From NCBI GenBank assembly GCA_963976625.1, contig CAXBLA010000002.1, positions 124,001 through 188,000 on the forward strand: DNA of 64,000 nt, written 5' to 3'. The stretch's first letter is position 1; every line of letters starts with the position of its first letter. The stretch comes from UBA1924 sp963976625 (lineage in GTDB: Bacteria > Planctomycetota > Phycisphaerae > Phycisphaerales > UBA1924). A program made the position numbers and the translations under genes. The notes under the pieces are model-generated. The model ran no database searches. It was given only the letters and a program-made list of their open reading frames with translations, and was not told the DNA's origin. Below, in pieces: positions 42,130 through 50,657 of this stretch.

Positions 42130-44154
42130 TCACTCCTCGCCCTGCGAGAGATTCGCCACCACGGAGAAATCTTCGAGCGTGCTCATGTCCTGCGTGATGT
42201 TGGTATCGCCCGAGGCGATCGAGCGGAGCAGGCGGCGCATGATCTTGCCCGAGCGGGTCTTGGGCAAGGTGGCCGTGAACCGGATCACATCAGGCTTGGC
42301 GATCGCGCCGATTTCCTTGGCGACATGATCGCGCAGGGCTTGGATGAGCTCGTCAGAAGCCTCGAAGCCCTTGGCCGGGGTGACGAAGGCGGTGATCCCG
42401 GTGCCCTTGATCTCGTGGGGCATCCCGACCACGGCCGCCTCGACCACGGACTCATGAGCGACGAGCGCACTCTCGACCTCCATCGTGCCCAATCGATGGC
42501 CCGAGACATTGATGACATCGTCGGTGCGTCCCATGATCCAGAAGTTGCCCAGCTCGTCGCGCCGGGCGCCGTCGCCGGCGGTGTAGTAGAGCTCGTCGCC
42601 CTTGGCGACGGTGCTCCAGTAGGTATCGACGAAGCGCTGGCGATCGCCGAAGATCCCGCGGAGCATCGCGGGCCATGGCTTGCGGATGACCATCAGGCCG
42701 CCCTCGTTTTCTTTGGCGACATTGCCCGCCTCATCGGTGACAGCCGCGTCGATCCCGAACATGGGCAGCGTGCAGCTGCCGGGCAGGCAGGGCGTGACCC
42801 CGGGCAGGGGCGTGATGACATGCCCGCCGGTCTCGGTCTGCCAGTAGGTATCGACGATTGGGCACACGCCGCGACCGATCTTGTTTCTGTACCACATCCA
42901 CGCTTCGGGGTTGATCGGCTCGCCGACGGTGCCCAGCACCTGGATCGTGGAGAGATCGCACGACTCGGGGTGCTCATCGCCCCACTTCATAAATGCACGG
43001 ATGGCCGTGGGCGCGGTGTAGAACTGCGTGACCTTATGGCGCTCGACGATCTCCCAGAAGCGCTTGGGGCTTGGGCAGTCTGGCGCGCCCTCGTACATGA
43101 GCGAGGGGACGCGGTTGGGGAGGATGCCGTAGACGATGTAGGAGTGCCCGGTGACCCAGCCGCAGTCCGCCGAGCACCAGTAGACCTGATCCCCGCCGCC
43201 CTGATCTTTGGGGATCAGATTGAACGAGTACTTGGAGGTCATGTAGGTGAACGCCATGTACCCGCCGGTGGTGTGGACGATGCCCTTGGGCTTGCCTGTT
43301 GAGCCCGAGGTGTAGAGCAGGAAGAGCATGTCCTCTGATTCCATGTGCTCGCAGGGGCACTCGGGCGAGGCGTGCTCCACCTGCTCGGTGTAGCAGAGAT
43401 CGAGGGCGTTCCAAGCGATCTTGTTGTGACAGCGCCCCACGCACAAGACATGCTCGATGGTTTGCGTATTCTGCTCTTTAAGCAGTTCGATCGCGGCATC
43501 GACATTGTCCTTGAGCGGCACGACCTTGCCGCGACGCCAAGAGCCGTCGCAGGTGATGACGAACTTGGACTTGGCGTCCTGAACACGATCGGCGATGGCC
43601 TGGGCGCTAAACCCGCCGAAGATCACCGAGTGGGGCGCGCCGATGCGGGCGCAGGCGAGCATGGCGATGGCGAGTTCGGGGACCATGCCCATATAGATCG
43701 TCACGATGTCGCCCTTGCCCACGCCGTTGGCCTTGAGGACATTGGCGAGCTTAGAAACCTGTGTTTGCAGATCTCTGTAGCTCAGCGTCAATGAATCGAC
43801 GGGCTTGCCCTGATCATCAGTGGGCTCGCCCTCCCAGATGATCGCGGGGTCATCGCCGTGCCCGGAATCGACTTGGCGATCGACGCAGTTGTAGCACACA
43901 TTGGTGGTGCCACCCGAGAACCACTTGGCGTCGGGGGCGTTCCACTCGAGCACCGAATCCCAGGGGGTGTACCAATGCAGCTCCGAAGCGACCTTGCCCC
44001 AGAAAGTTTCCGGATCGTCGATCGATTCCTTGTGCATCGCGTTGTACTGCTCAAGCGAGGAAATCAGCCATTCGCTCGCCCCGACCGCTGCTGGTGGCGA
44101 GGGCTCGAAGACGCGGTGCTCGTTAAGGACGGATTCGATCGATTTGTCGGACAT
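42130..44154 (-). CDS. acs: acetyl-CoA synthetase
   Basis: 674 aa; ATG at 44154 with GAGGAG upstream. ATP-binding loop YTSGSTGKPKGIVHTTGG, YWCSADCGWVTGHSYI, VDTYWQTETGGH, ADD-type GRTDDVINVSGHRLGT hinge and the PKTRSGKIMRR motif with the lysine that is acetylated in Acs regulation. Converts acetate, ATP and CoA to acetyl-CoA via acetyl-AMP. Confidence 0.96.
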   Translation of the reverse strand: MSDKSIESVLNEHRVFEPSPPAAVGASEWLISSLEQYNAMHKESIDDPETFWGKVASELHWYTPWDSVLEWNAPDAKWFSGGTTNVCYNCVDRQVDSGHGDDPAIIWEGEPTDDQGKPVDSLTLSYRDLQTQVSKLANVLKANGVGKGDIVTIYMGMVPELAIAMLACARIGAPHSVIFGGFSAQAIADRVQDAKSKFVITCDGSWRRGKVVPLKDNVDAAIELLKEQNTQTIEHVLCVGRCHNKIAWNALDLCYTEQVEHASPECPCEHMESEDMLFLLYTSGSTGKPKGIVHTTGGYMAFTYMTSKYSFNLIPKDQGGGDQVYWCSADCGWVTGHSYIVYGILPNRVPSLMYEGAPDCPSPKRFWEIVERHKVTQFYTAPTAIRAFMKWGDEHPESCDLSTIQVLGTVGEPINPEAWMWYRNKIGRGVCPIVDTYWQTETGGHVITPLPGVTPCLPGSCTLPMFGIDAAVTDEAGNVAKENEGGLMVIRKPWPAMLRGIFGDRQRFVDTYWSTVAKGDELYYTAGDGARRDELGNFWIMGRTDDVINVSGHRLGTMEVESALVAHESVVEAAVVGMPHEIKGTGITAFVTPAKGFEASDELIQALRDHVAKEIGAIAKPDVIRFTATLPKTRSGKIMRRLLRSIASGDTNITQDMSTLEDFSVVANLSQGEE

Positions 44155-44221
44155 GATGGGCTCCTCGGATGCGTGAATGCGCATTGCCCATGATTCTATA
44201 CGACGGATCAGCATGGTGCAA

Positions 44222-44253
44222 AGCCTCCCGATGGCGGGCGCCATCGGGAGGCT
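44222..44253 (-). terminator. long hairpin terminator after the alpha/beta hydrolase gene
   Basis: 15-bp perfect stem (44222-44236 with 44239-44253); on the minus strand it continues TTTGC. It lies between the hydrolase stop (44287) and the acs start. Confidence 0.7.
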
Positions 44254-44286
44254 GAGGATGATCGGATACGAATGATGTTCGAGTGC

Positions 44287-45363
44287 TCAGTTGTTTGTCG
44301 ATTGATGATGGCTACCGCTGCCATGACGATGCATGAAGCTCCTCATAAGCTCGGCGATCTGCTCGCCATCCTCTTCGAGTGCGAAATGCCCGGTATCGAG
44401 GATGTGGAGCTCCGCCTCGGGCAGGTCCTTCATGTACGGGTGCGCCCCCGACTCGGGAAAGATCTCGTCGCCCTTGCCCCAGGTAATGAGCATCGGGGGC
44501 TGGTGATCACGGAAGTACTGCTGCCAGCTCGGGTACAACGACAGATTCGTGCGATAGTCATAGAACATATCCAGCTGGACCGCGTCGTTGCCCGCGCGAT
44601 CAAGCAACGGCTGCACCACGAGCCAGTTGTCTGGCGAAATCACGGACTCATCGCGCACGCCCGTCAAGTACTGCCACTTGGTCGCCCCCAGCGTGAGCAG
44701 CCCACGCAGTGCATCGCGGTCCTCGATCGCGCCTGTCTCCCAATACTGCTTGATCGGATTCCAGAAGTCCTCGAGCCCTTCCTCGTAGGCGTTGCCGTTC
44801 TGAACCACAAAGCCGGCGACGCGCTCCGGGTGAGCTGTGGCGATGCGATATCCCACCGGGGCGCCGTAGTCCATGACATAGAGGAAGTAGTGACCAAAGC
44901 CCGTCCGCTCGAGCAGTTGATCAATAACCTCGGCCGTGTTATCGAACGAGTATTCGTATTCCTCGGCATCGGGCATCGAGCTCATGCCATAGCCGGGGTA
45001 GTCGGGTGCGATGATGTGGAACTCGTCGCGAAGATCCTCGATCAGATCGCGGAACATGTGTGACGAGGTCGGGAACCCGTGGAGCAGGACCAGCTGAGGC
45101 TGCCCGGGCGTGCCGGCTTCTCGGTAGAAAATGTCGAGACCGTTGATCGTTTGGGTATGAAACGAAACCGTCGACGATGCGCCAGTTAAAGATTTCTCTT
45201 CGGCCTCATGATGGTTGATCTCGCTTGTGCCCGTGCTTCGATCGGCTGTATCTGTGGCAGCCGATGCGAAGCCCGAGAGGGCGATGAGAGTGCCCATTAT
45301 GGCGGTTCGGGCGAGGCGTGATGAATTGATTTCGTACTGGCTGTTGTTGTGATTGTGACTCAT
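44287..45363 (-). CDS. exported alpha/beta hydrolase of the epoxide hydrolase/dehalogenase type
   Basis: 358 aa; AAGGAA before the ATG. Signal peptide (about 15-36), His/Glu-rich linker, then the hydrolase: oxyanion HGFPTSSHMFR (95-105), PDYPGYGMS, nucleophile Asp165 in YVMDYGAPVGYR, acid region WGKGDEIFP and catalytic His in DTGHFALEE. An Asp nucleophile points to epoxide hydrolase or dehalogenase chemistry, but the Trp that follows the nucleophile in haloalkane dehalogenases is Tyr here. It follows the degenerate AhpD-like gene, downstream of a TetR-type operator. Confidence 0.88.
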   Translation of the reverse strand: MSHNHNNSQYEINSSRLARTAIMGTLIALSGFASAATDTADRSTGTSEINHHEAEEKSLTGASSTVSFHTQTINGLDIFYREAGTPGQPQLVLLHGFPTSSHMFRDLIEDLRDEFHIIAPDYPGYGMSSMPDAEEYEYSFDNTAEVIDQLLERTGFGHYFLYVMDYGAPVGYRIATAHPERVAGFVVQNGNAYEEGLEDFWNPIKQYWETGAIEDRDALRGLLTLGATKWQYLTGVRDESVISPDNWLVVQPLLDRAGNDAVQLDMFYDYRTNLSLYPSWQQYFRDHQPPMLITWGKGDEIFPESGAHPYMKDLPEAELHILDTGHFALEEDGEQIAELMRSFMHRHGSGSHHQSTNN

Positions 45364-45455
45364 GTGTGTTCCTTCATTCGTCGTTCAAATTCTGTGGCGG
45401 AGTTGCCAGTTTGGCTTGGTTTGTACAAAGAGTTTTCTTGTCATGCCGGCTGAGC

Positions 45456-45929
45456 CTAGATATGGCTCCTTGTGACGATCGCGACAATCTCCGCGACTTC
45501 GTCTGGGGTGAATCCGGAGTCGATCGCCTGCTCAAGGGCTGCGTCGCGTACCCAGCCATGGGTTTCAATAAGTGCCTGCGCTAGTTCAAACGCGGCTTGG
45601 ACTTTGGGATCATCCGATTCCGCGATGAGCTGGCTCCCGAGCCCGTTAATGTATGCCTGGATCTGATCGCGGAGCCGGTGCTGGATGCGGTTGTGCCCAA
45701 TCGTGTCGATCAAATGCAGGTACGCATCGAGCGCTCTGCCTGACATAGCCGGGGTGCGGACCTGGACGCGGGTGTGGGTAAACACATCCCAAACTCTCGG
45801 ACTCTCCATGGAAGGCCTGTGTTCGATCAACTCTGCTTCTAAGCCCCTCGAAGCGGGCGATGAATTCGGAGCAGTGACAAACATTGATCGATCGATCTTC
45901 GGTGAATCGATGCTGAGTTGGTGAGTCAT
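45456..45929 (-). CDS. degenerate AhpD/carboxymuconolactone decarboxylase-like protein
   Basis: 157 aa; GGAGGG before the ATG. The first 50 residues match nothing recognised. About 60-157 read like a CMD-fold protein (ALDAYLHLIDTIGHNR, then DDPKVQAAFELAQALIETHGWV and GFTPDEVAEIVAIV), but the CxxC-x3-H helix between these two blocks is absent and the normal C-terminal NYFN-type end is missing. A good ribosome site and likely regulated promoter argue it is expressed. Peroxidase activity is not expected; it could be structural or regulatory. Confidence 0.65.
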   Translation of the reverse strand: MTHQLSIDSPKIDRSMFVTAPNSSPASRGLEAELIEHRPSMESPRVWDVFTHTRVQVRTPAMSGRALDAYLHLIDTIGHNRIQHRLRDQIQAYINGLGSQLIAESDDPKVQAAFELAQALIETHGWVRDAALEQAIDSGFTPDEVAEIVAIVTRSHI

Positions 45930-46394
45930 CGGGTCCCTCCGGCATAGGTCTGGGTTTTCGTAGCAATCGCGTATCGGTGCACAGAATCAGCTGCGCACTG
46001 GAGCATACTTACTAGTCAGTATGATTATTTCAAGCAATGCCCTCCCATTATCTGTTTTCTTTCAAAAACCAGGGTTCATTACCACTCGAATAGGGTTTTT
46101 GAGCTTGTACGCGGCATTGACTCTCTTTACGGCGCTGAAACAGATAGACCAAGACCTCAGAATCTTCTGGATATCTGGGAGCAATCACGAACGGATCATC
46201 CAACTTGCTCTTGATATGCGATGCCGAACAGACATCACACGCCTGTTCTGTGCTTGTTCTCACAGCCCTTTGGGGTAGCCAGACGGTGCATGGAATCGAC
46301 CGAACTCCAAGATCGTCCAGTCTCTGCTTTCACATTGGGATCATGCACCAAGACAAGACCACAAGCAACTTGTAATCGGTTGAGAGAAGATTCC
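45930..46394. other. 465-bp intergenic region holding a TetR-type operator, no supported gene
   Basis: Between divergent-facing promoters and the 3' end of the GspE gene. It contains the palindrome at 46005. Short open frames on both strands lack ribosome sites and have atypical composition. Lower GC than its neighbours. Confidence 0.6.
46005..46022. promoter_or_regulatory. candidate TetR operator O4, upstream of the degenerate AhpD-like gene
   Basis: ATACTTACTAGTCAGTAT, a near-perfect palindrome differing from O1 (9502-9519) at two positions. Read leftward it runs into TATGCT, the same -10 hexamer and offset as at O1. It lies 76 bp before the start at 45929. Confidence 0.7.
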
Positions 46395-48419
46395 TTAGTG
46401 AGCCGCGGTCACGCGGAGGACTTCTTGAATACTCGTCAAGCCGTTGGAGGCTTTGTTGATCCCATCCTGGCGCAACGAGTTCATGCCGCGTTCGAGGCAC
46501 ATCCGCCGGAACTCAGACACATTGGGGTTGCGGGCGATCACATCGCGGAGCGAGTCATCGACCGCGAGCATCTCGTAGATCCCGACGCGCCCGGAGTAGC
46601 CCGTGTTTCGGCATTTTTCGCAGCCCTGGGGCATCCACATCTCTTCGCTGGGGAGCCCGTTGATTTCGAGGAACTCGGCCATCTCTTCGCTTGGTTTCTG
46701 CTGCGCCTTGCAGCTGGCGCACAGTCGGCGGAGGAGTCGCTGGGCGAGCACGCCGTTGACGGCTGCGCCCACCAGGAATGGTTCGAGCCCGATGTTGACC
46801 AGTCGCGTCACCGAGCTGGGCGCATCGTTGGTATGCAAAGTCGAGAGCACCAAGTGACCCGTGAGCGCGGCCTGCACCGCAGTATGGGCCGTCTCATGGT
46901 CACGAATTTCGCCGAGCATGATGACATCGGGGTCCTGACGAAGCAGGGCCTTGAGCGCCTTGGCGAAGGTCATGTCAATCTTGGCGTGGGTCTGGGTCTG
47001 GGTGATGCCGTCGAGGTGGTATTCGATCGGGTCTTCCACCGTCGAGACATTGAGCTTGACCTTGTCGATCTGGCGCAGCGATGAGTAGAGCGTCGTCGTC
47101 TTACCAGAACCCGTCGGCCCGGTCACCAACAGAATCCCGTGGGGCACATTGATCTGCGTCTTCCAGATATCGAGCGTGTGATCATCAAAGCCCAGGTCTT
47201 CGAGCTGCACATTGATCGACTTGGTATCGAGGATACGCATCACGATCTTTTCGCCATACCCGGTCGGAAGCGATGACACACGAAGGTCGAGCTTGCGCCC
47301 TTGAACCACACAACGGATACGCCCGTCCTGAGGCACGCGACGCTCCGAGATATCCAGGTCCGCCATGATCTTGAGACGCGAGGTGATGGCAGCGGCCATA
47401 CCCGGTGGCGGGTTCATCGACTCGAACAGGATGCCGTCGATACGCAGGCGCACCTTGATCTTCTTCTCGCCCGGCTCGATATGAATATCAGACGCACCTT
47501 CTTTGACCGCATTCTGGATAATGTAGTTCACATAGCGGATGACGGGCGATTCGCCGGCCTGGGATTCAAGATCCACCGCGTCTGCGTTCTGGGTCGAAGT
47601 AACCTCGACATCGGACTCTTCCACATCCGCGAGGATCTCGGTGAGATCCATATCAGAGGCCGCCTCGCCGCCGACCATTTCGAGCGCGCTGCGGACATCC
47701 GTTGGGGTGACGAGCACCACCTTAATGCTCGCGACGCGGAGAATTGATCGGACCTCGTCGATCGTGAACACATCGCTGGTGTTGATCGTCCCCACCACCA
47801 CGCGCGAGCCCTCGGTGCGCAGGGGGAGCACGAGGTTGGCCTGACAGAAATCGAGTCCGAGGCGCTGGAGCAGCTTGCCGTCGAAGCCGCCGTCGAGCCC
47901 CTGCTCAAGATCAATGCGCTCGAACGGGACGCCGGCGGTCTCCGCGACGACCGACTGGACCTTGGCCTGATCAGCATCTTGCTCAAAGAGCACGCTCACC
48001 AGGCTTTTGCCGGGCGATTGCTTGAGCACCTGCTGGGCCGCGGTGAGCTGTTCCTTGGTGATCGCGCCTTGTTCGACGAGCAGCTCGGAGAGCTCGCCGG
48101 TGGCATGCTCATCGTCGCCTTCGGGGCGGAAGACCTCGGACATCGCGTTGCTGACATTGGTTGTCTTGGACTGGCTCCGGCGTTGGAGGACCGCGGGGTC
48201 GCGATCGACGCTGCCCTGATCGTCTTGCCCGAAGCTCGTTTGGCTCGATGGCATCGAGGGCAGCGGGCTAAAAGAGCCGGGTCGCTTGTCGAGCGTGTGC
48301 GACTTGTTGGTCGGTGCGCGGAGACGGCGTTGGGCGCGCTTGCTCCCTTTGCCGTCGCCCGAGTCTTCGCCGTCCGAGTCGACCCCGAGCTCATTGAGAA
48401 TGTCATCGATACTGGCCAT
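46395..48419 (-). CDS. GspE/PilB-family secretion or pilus assembly ATPase
   Basis: 674 aa. Basic disordered N-terminus (1-90), a GspE N-terminal domain (about 105-250), then the ATPase. Walker A GPTGSGKTT (Lys near 440), Asp box RLKIMADLDISERRVPQDGRI, Walker B DPDVIMLGEIRD, His box GHLVLSTLHTNDA, and a CASCK...CEKCR zinc motif. Powers pilus or pseudopilus assembly. Last gene of the pilM-N-O-P-like operon, so PilB is likelier than GspE, but the pseudopilins nearby leave both open. Confidence 0.92.
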   Translation of the reverse strand: MASIDDILNELGVDSDGEDSGDGKGSKRAQRRLRAPTNKSHTLDKRPGSFSPLPSMPSSQTSFGQDDQGSVDRDPAVLQRRSQSKTTNVSNAMSEVFRPEGDDEHATGELSELLVEQGAITKEQLTAAQQVLKQSPGKSLVSVLFEQDADQAKVQSVVAETAGVPFERIDLEQGLDGGFDGKLLQRLGLDFCQANLVLPLRTEGSRVVVGTINTSDVFTIDEVRSILRVASIKVVLVTPTDVRSALEMVGGEAASDMDLTEILADVEESDVEVTSTQNADAVDLESQAGESPVIRYVNYIIQNAVKEGASDIHIEPGEKKIKVRLRIDGILFESMNPPPGMAAAITSRLKIMADLDISERRVPQDGRIRCVVQGRKLDLRVSSLPTGYGEKIVMRILDTKSINVQLEDLGFDDHTLDIWKTQINVPHGILLVTGPTGSGKTTTLYSSLRQIDKVKLNVSTVEDPIEYHLDGITQTQTHAKIDMTFAKALKALLRQDPDVIMLGEIRDHETAHTAVQAALTGHLVLSTLHTNDAPSSVTRLVNIGLEPFLVGAAVNGVLAQRLLRRLCASCKAQQKPSEEMAEFLEINGLPSEEMWMPQGCEKCRNTGYSGRVGIYEMLAVDDSLRDVIARNPNVSEFRRMCLERGMNSLRQDGINKASNGLTSIQEVLRVTAAH

Positions 48420-48464
48420 CGTGTCCCTGTCTGCACCTACGCTGCGTTTTTATTGTGCGATTGA

Positions 48465-49211
48465 TCAGTTGATCTGCACGGGTTCTTGGCCGATCGCCAG
48501 CTCGAACTCCATCCCGTCGGCTTCGATGATCACGGTGCGCCCGTTGATCTCCTTGACCGTGAAGTAATCGCCCAGATCCATGCCGGCACGGACGGGCAGC
48601 CCCGAGATGCGGGCCGCGGGGCGTGAGCCGCCGATGATGCCCTGGAGCTTGAAGCGTGAGGCCTCGTCGAGCACACGCTGCTTACGCAGCGCGATCTCTT
48701 GCTCGAGCTCGTACTTGCGCTGGGCGGCGAGGCGTTCTTCCTCGCTCATCCCCGGATCGACCCTGACCTGGGGTGCTTCATCGACGATGGCCTCACGCGA
48801 GAACGGGGTCTTGGCGAATGACTCGTGGTCCGCGATCTGGATCGAGACGCTGCTCTCATCGAGTGTCTTGAGCACTGAGTTGAACCGCTTTGAAAACTCT
48901 GCACCATCAGCCTGCGACGCGTAATCAATCGAGACGATCTCCTTGTCGAGCCCCGCGCGGGTCCCGATGTAGCGCATCCCGTACACCGCCCCCGCACCGA
49001 TGGCGACAACGAACATCGCGATCAGGAGCTGGACGCTGACCTTTGAATCGGACACGGACGAAGAGATCGCCGAGACCGGGGCCTGCTTGAGCGAGGGGAT
49101 CCCGGTGGAATCCGTCTGCGCCATGTTGAGGAAGATATTGCTCGCCGCTTCGTTCTGCTCGCCCGAAGAATCGCCGGTGCTGAGTCCTGTTGAGTCCTGG
49201 AAATCACTCAT
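48465..49211 (-). CDS. single-pass membrane protein of the pilus operon, PilP/PulC-like position
   Basis: 248 aa. Ser/Gln-rich cytoplasmic N-terminus (1-58), one membrane helix (about 60-82), coiled region with an EEERLAAQRKYELEQEIALRKQR stretch, and a C-terminal beta domain (RFKLQGIIGGSRPAARISG ... GDYFTVKEINGRTVIIEADG). That domain resembles the homology region of PilP/GspC proteins. The start overlaps pilO by 4 bp. Function inferred from position and this domain. Confidence 0.7.
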   Translation of the reverse strand: MSDFQDSTGLSTGDSSGEQNEAASNIFLNMAQTDSTGIPSLKQAPVSAISSSVSDSKVSVQLLIAMFVVAIGAGAVYGMRYIGTRAGLDKEIVSIDYASQADGAEFSKRFNSVLKTLDESSVSIQIADHESFAKTPFSREAIVDEAPQVRVDPGMSEEERLAAQRKYELEQEIALRKQRVLDEASRFKLQGIIGGSRPAARISGLPVRAGMDLGDYFTVKEINGRTVIIEADGMEFELAIGQEPVQIN

Positions 49212-49765
49212 TTCGATGCTCCCTGAGCCACCTGCTCATCGACGGAGAAATAGATGCTCAATGTAAAATCGACCTCGATCTCGATGCCCTCGTCGTTCGA
49301 GTCCTTCACCACCATGTCCACGATGCGTGTGATGCGCGGGAGCTTCTCGACCTCCAAGAGGAACTCGTAGAAGCCCTCGAACGAGCCCGAGGTGCTCATC
49401 TCGAGTGGCTGCTCACGGAAGCGAGCCGCCGCGATCGGCTTGAGGCTCTTGAGCGATGGCGGGGTGAGCCCCGACTCGATCGCAAGACCTGAAACCTGAC
49501 GGACAATCTGGTCGATCTCGCGGTTCGACGGGAGGAGCGATTCCATCTCATCGATCCGCATTTTGATGACCTCGTTGGCTTTGGCCAGACTCTCGTTGCG
49601 CTTGGTTTCCGCCCGGAGTGAATCCAGGACCTCGCGTTTGTGGTCGATGTCGCTCTTGGCCTGCTCGATCTTCGCGCTCTGAGGCTGGAAGACCATGAAG
49701 TAGCTCAAAACAGGCAGCATCAAAACCGATAGAAACAATATAATTTCTCGTGCTCCGAATCGCAT
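49208..49765 (-). CDS. PilO-like inner membrane pilus alignment protein
   Basis: 185 aa; AGGAG before the ATG. N-terminal membrane helix (about 8-25), coiled coil (about 28-75) and a ferredoxin-like C-terminal half with FEGFYEFLLEVEKLPRITRI, the PilO hallmark. It would pair with PilN in the inner-membrane alignment complex. Confidence 0.85.
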   Translation of the reverse strand: MRFGAREIILFLSVLMLPVLSYFMVFQPQSAKIEQAKSDIDHKREVLDSLRAETKRNESLAKANEVIKMRIDEMESLLPSNREIDQIVRQVSGLAIESGLTPPSLKSLKPIAAARFREQPLEMSTSGSFEGFYEFLLEVEKLPRITRIVDMVVKDSNDEGIEIEVDFTLSIYFSVDEQVAQGASK

Positions 49766-49782
49766 AGTACGATCTCCTCTTC

Positions 49783-50562
49783 TTAGTCTGAATCCGTGCC
49801 TGTGCCGGCGATACCAAAGTCAACCCGCCCGATCTCGACCTCGGTCGTGCCGTCGACCAGACTCGCGTCCGCCTGCTCAAGCAACCTCATGGTGATCTTG
49901 AACTTGCGATACTTCTGCTTGTCGATGCTTGTCTCATTGATGTACTGGAGCTCGACATCGCCGAACAAGGGCGAAGCCTTGATCGCGACGAGAAAGTCAG
50001 CAACATCGTCGTTCTCATCAGAGACACCCGACGCGTTGACCACGAACCGGAACTTGGGCGGGAGCACTTTGGGGGGCGCAACGACCTCGTCCTTGCCCTT
50101 GCCCACACCTTTGCCCTTGAGCGAGCGGGTCGCGGATTTCTTCGGATCAGCCTTGGGCTTAGCGACCTTGACGCGTTCGCCCTCGAGGGTCACCGCGGTG
50201 AGTGTGAGCCCCTCGGGAATCGCGCGGACGATCTCGCCGAGCAATACCGAGCGCGGAACACGGTCCTTGAGGGCCGTCACCACCTCGGCTCGTTCGATCA
50301 GCTCGACACGCTGCTTCTCGAGCCCCTTGAGCTGTTCGATCTTGGTCGCTTCCTCCGCGTACGCCTTGGCGACGAGCCCCTGCTCGACATGCACCCGGCG
50401 CCAGCGATGATGGTTGACGACAAACGCCCCCACCACCGCGCCAAGCACGAGCACGAACAGCAGCAGCGCCATGATGTTGGCGCGGAACTGGCTCTTGCCC
50501 TTGACATATTCAGCGGGCAGGAAGCTCCCGCCTTGATTCGTATTATCCTTGGGATTGGCCAT
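49783..50562 (-). CDS. PilN-like protein
   Basis: 259 aa from the ATG at 50562 (GGAGG 8 bp upstream); an upstream in-frame ATG has no site. Short cytoplasmic N-terminus with FLPAEYVK (the PilM-binding type motif), membrane helix (about 27-48), coiled coil, then IVRAIPEGLTLTAVTLEGE and an FLVAIKASPLFGDVELQYI region typical of PilN/GspL C-termini. A Lys-rich insert (about 135-160) is unusual. Confidence 0.82.
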   Translation of the reverse strand: MANPKDNTNQGGSFLPAEYVKGKSQFRANIMALLLFVLVLGAVVGAFVVNHHRWRRVHVEQGLVAKAYAEEATKIEQLKGLEKQRVELIERAEVVTALKDRVPRSVLLGEIVRAIPEGLTLTAVTLEGERVKVAKPKADPKKSATRSLKGKGVGKGKDEVVAPPKVLPPKFRFVVNASGVSDENDDVADFLVAIKASPLFGDVELQYINETSIDKQKYRKFKITMRLLEQADASLVDGTTEVEIGRVDFGIAGTGTDSD

Positions 50563-50657
50563 TGCATCGCCTCCAAAAGTCGTGTTCGTGTCACTCGTCG
50601 GTGTGTCCGTTGAGGTGTAGTCCATTGAGAAATCGAGAGTCAGTCACTGTTCATGCC

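Noticed and set aside
42121..43302. 393-codon open frame on the plus strand inside acs
   Set aside because: Antisense shadow of a high-GC gene; acs is a complete conserved family on the other strand, and the frame has no recognisable domain.
46021..46278. 85-codon frame beginning at the O4 operator
   Set aside because: No Shine-Dalgarno, atypical codon use, no known domain; start lies within the operator.
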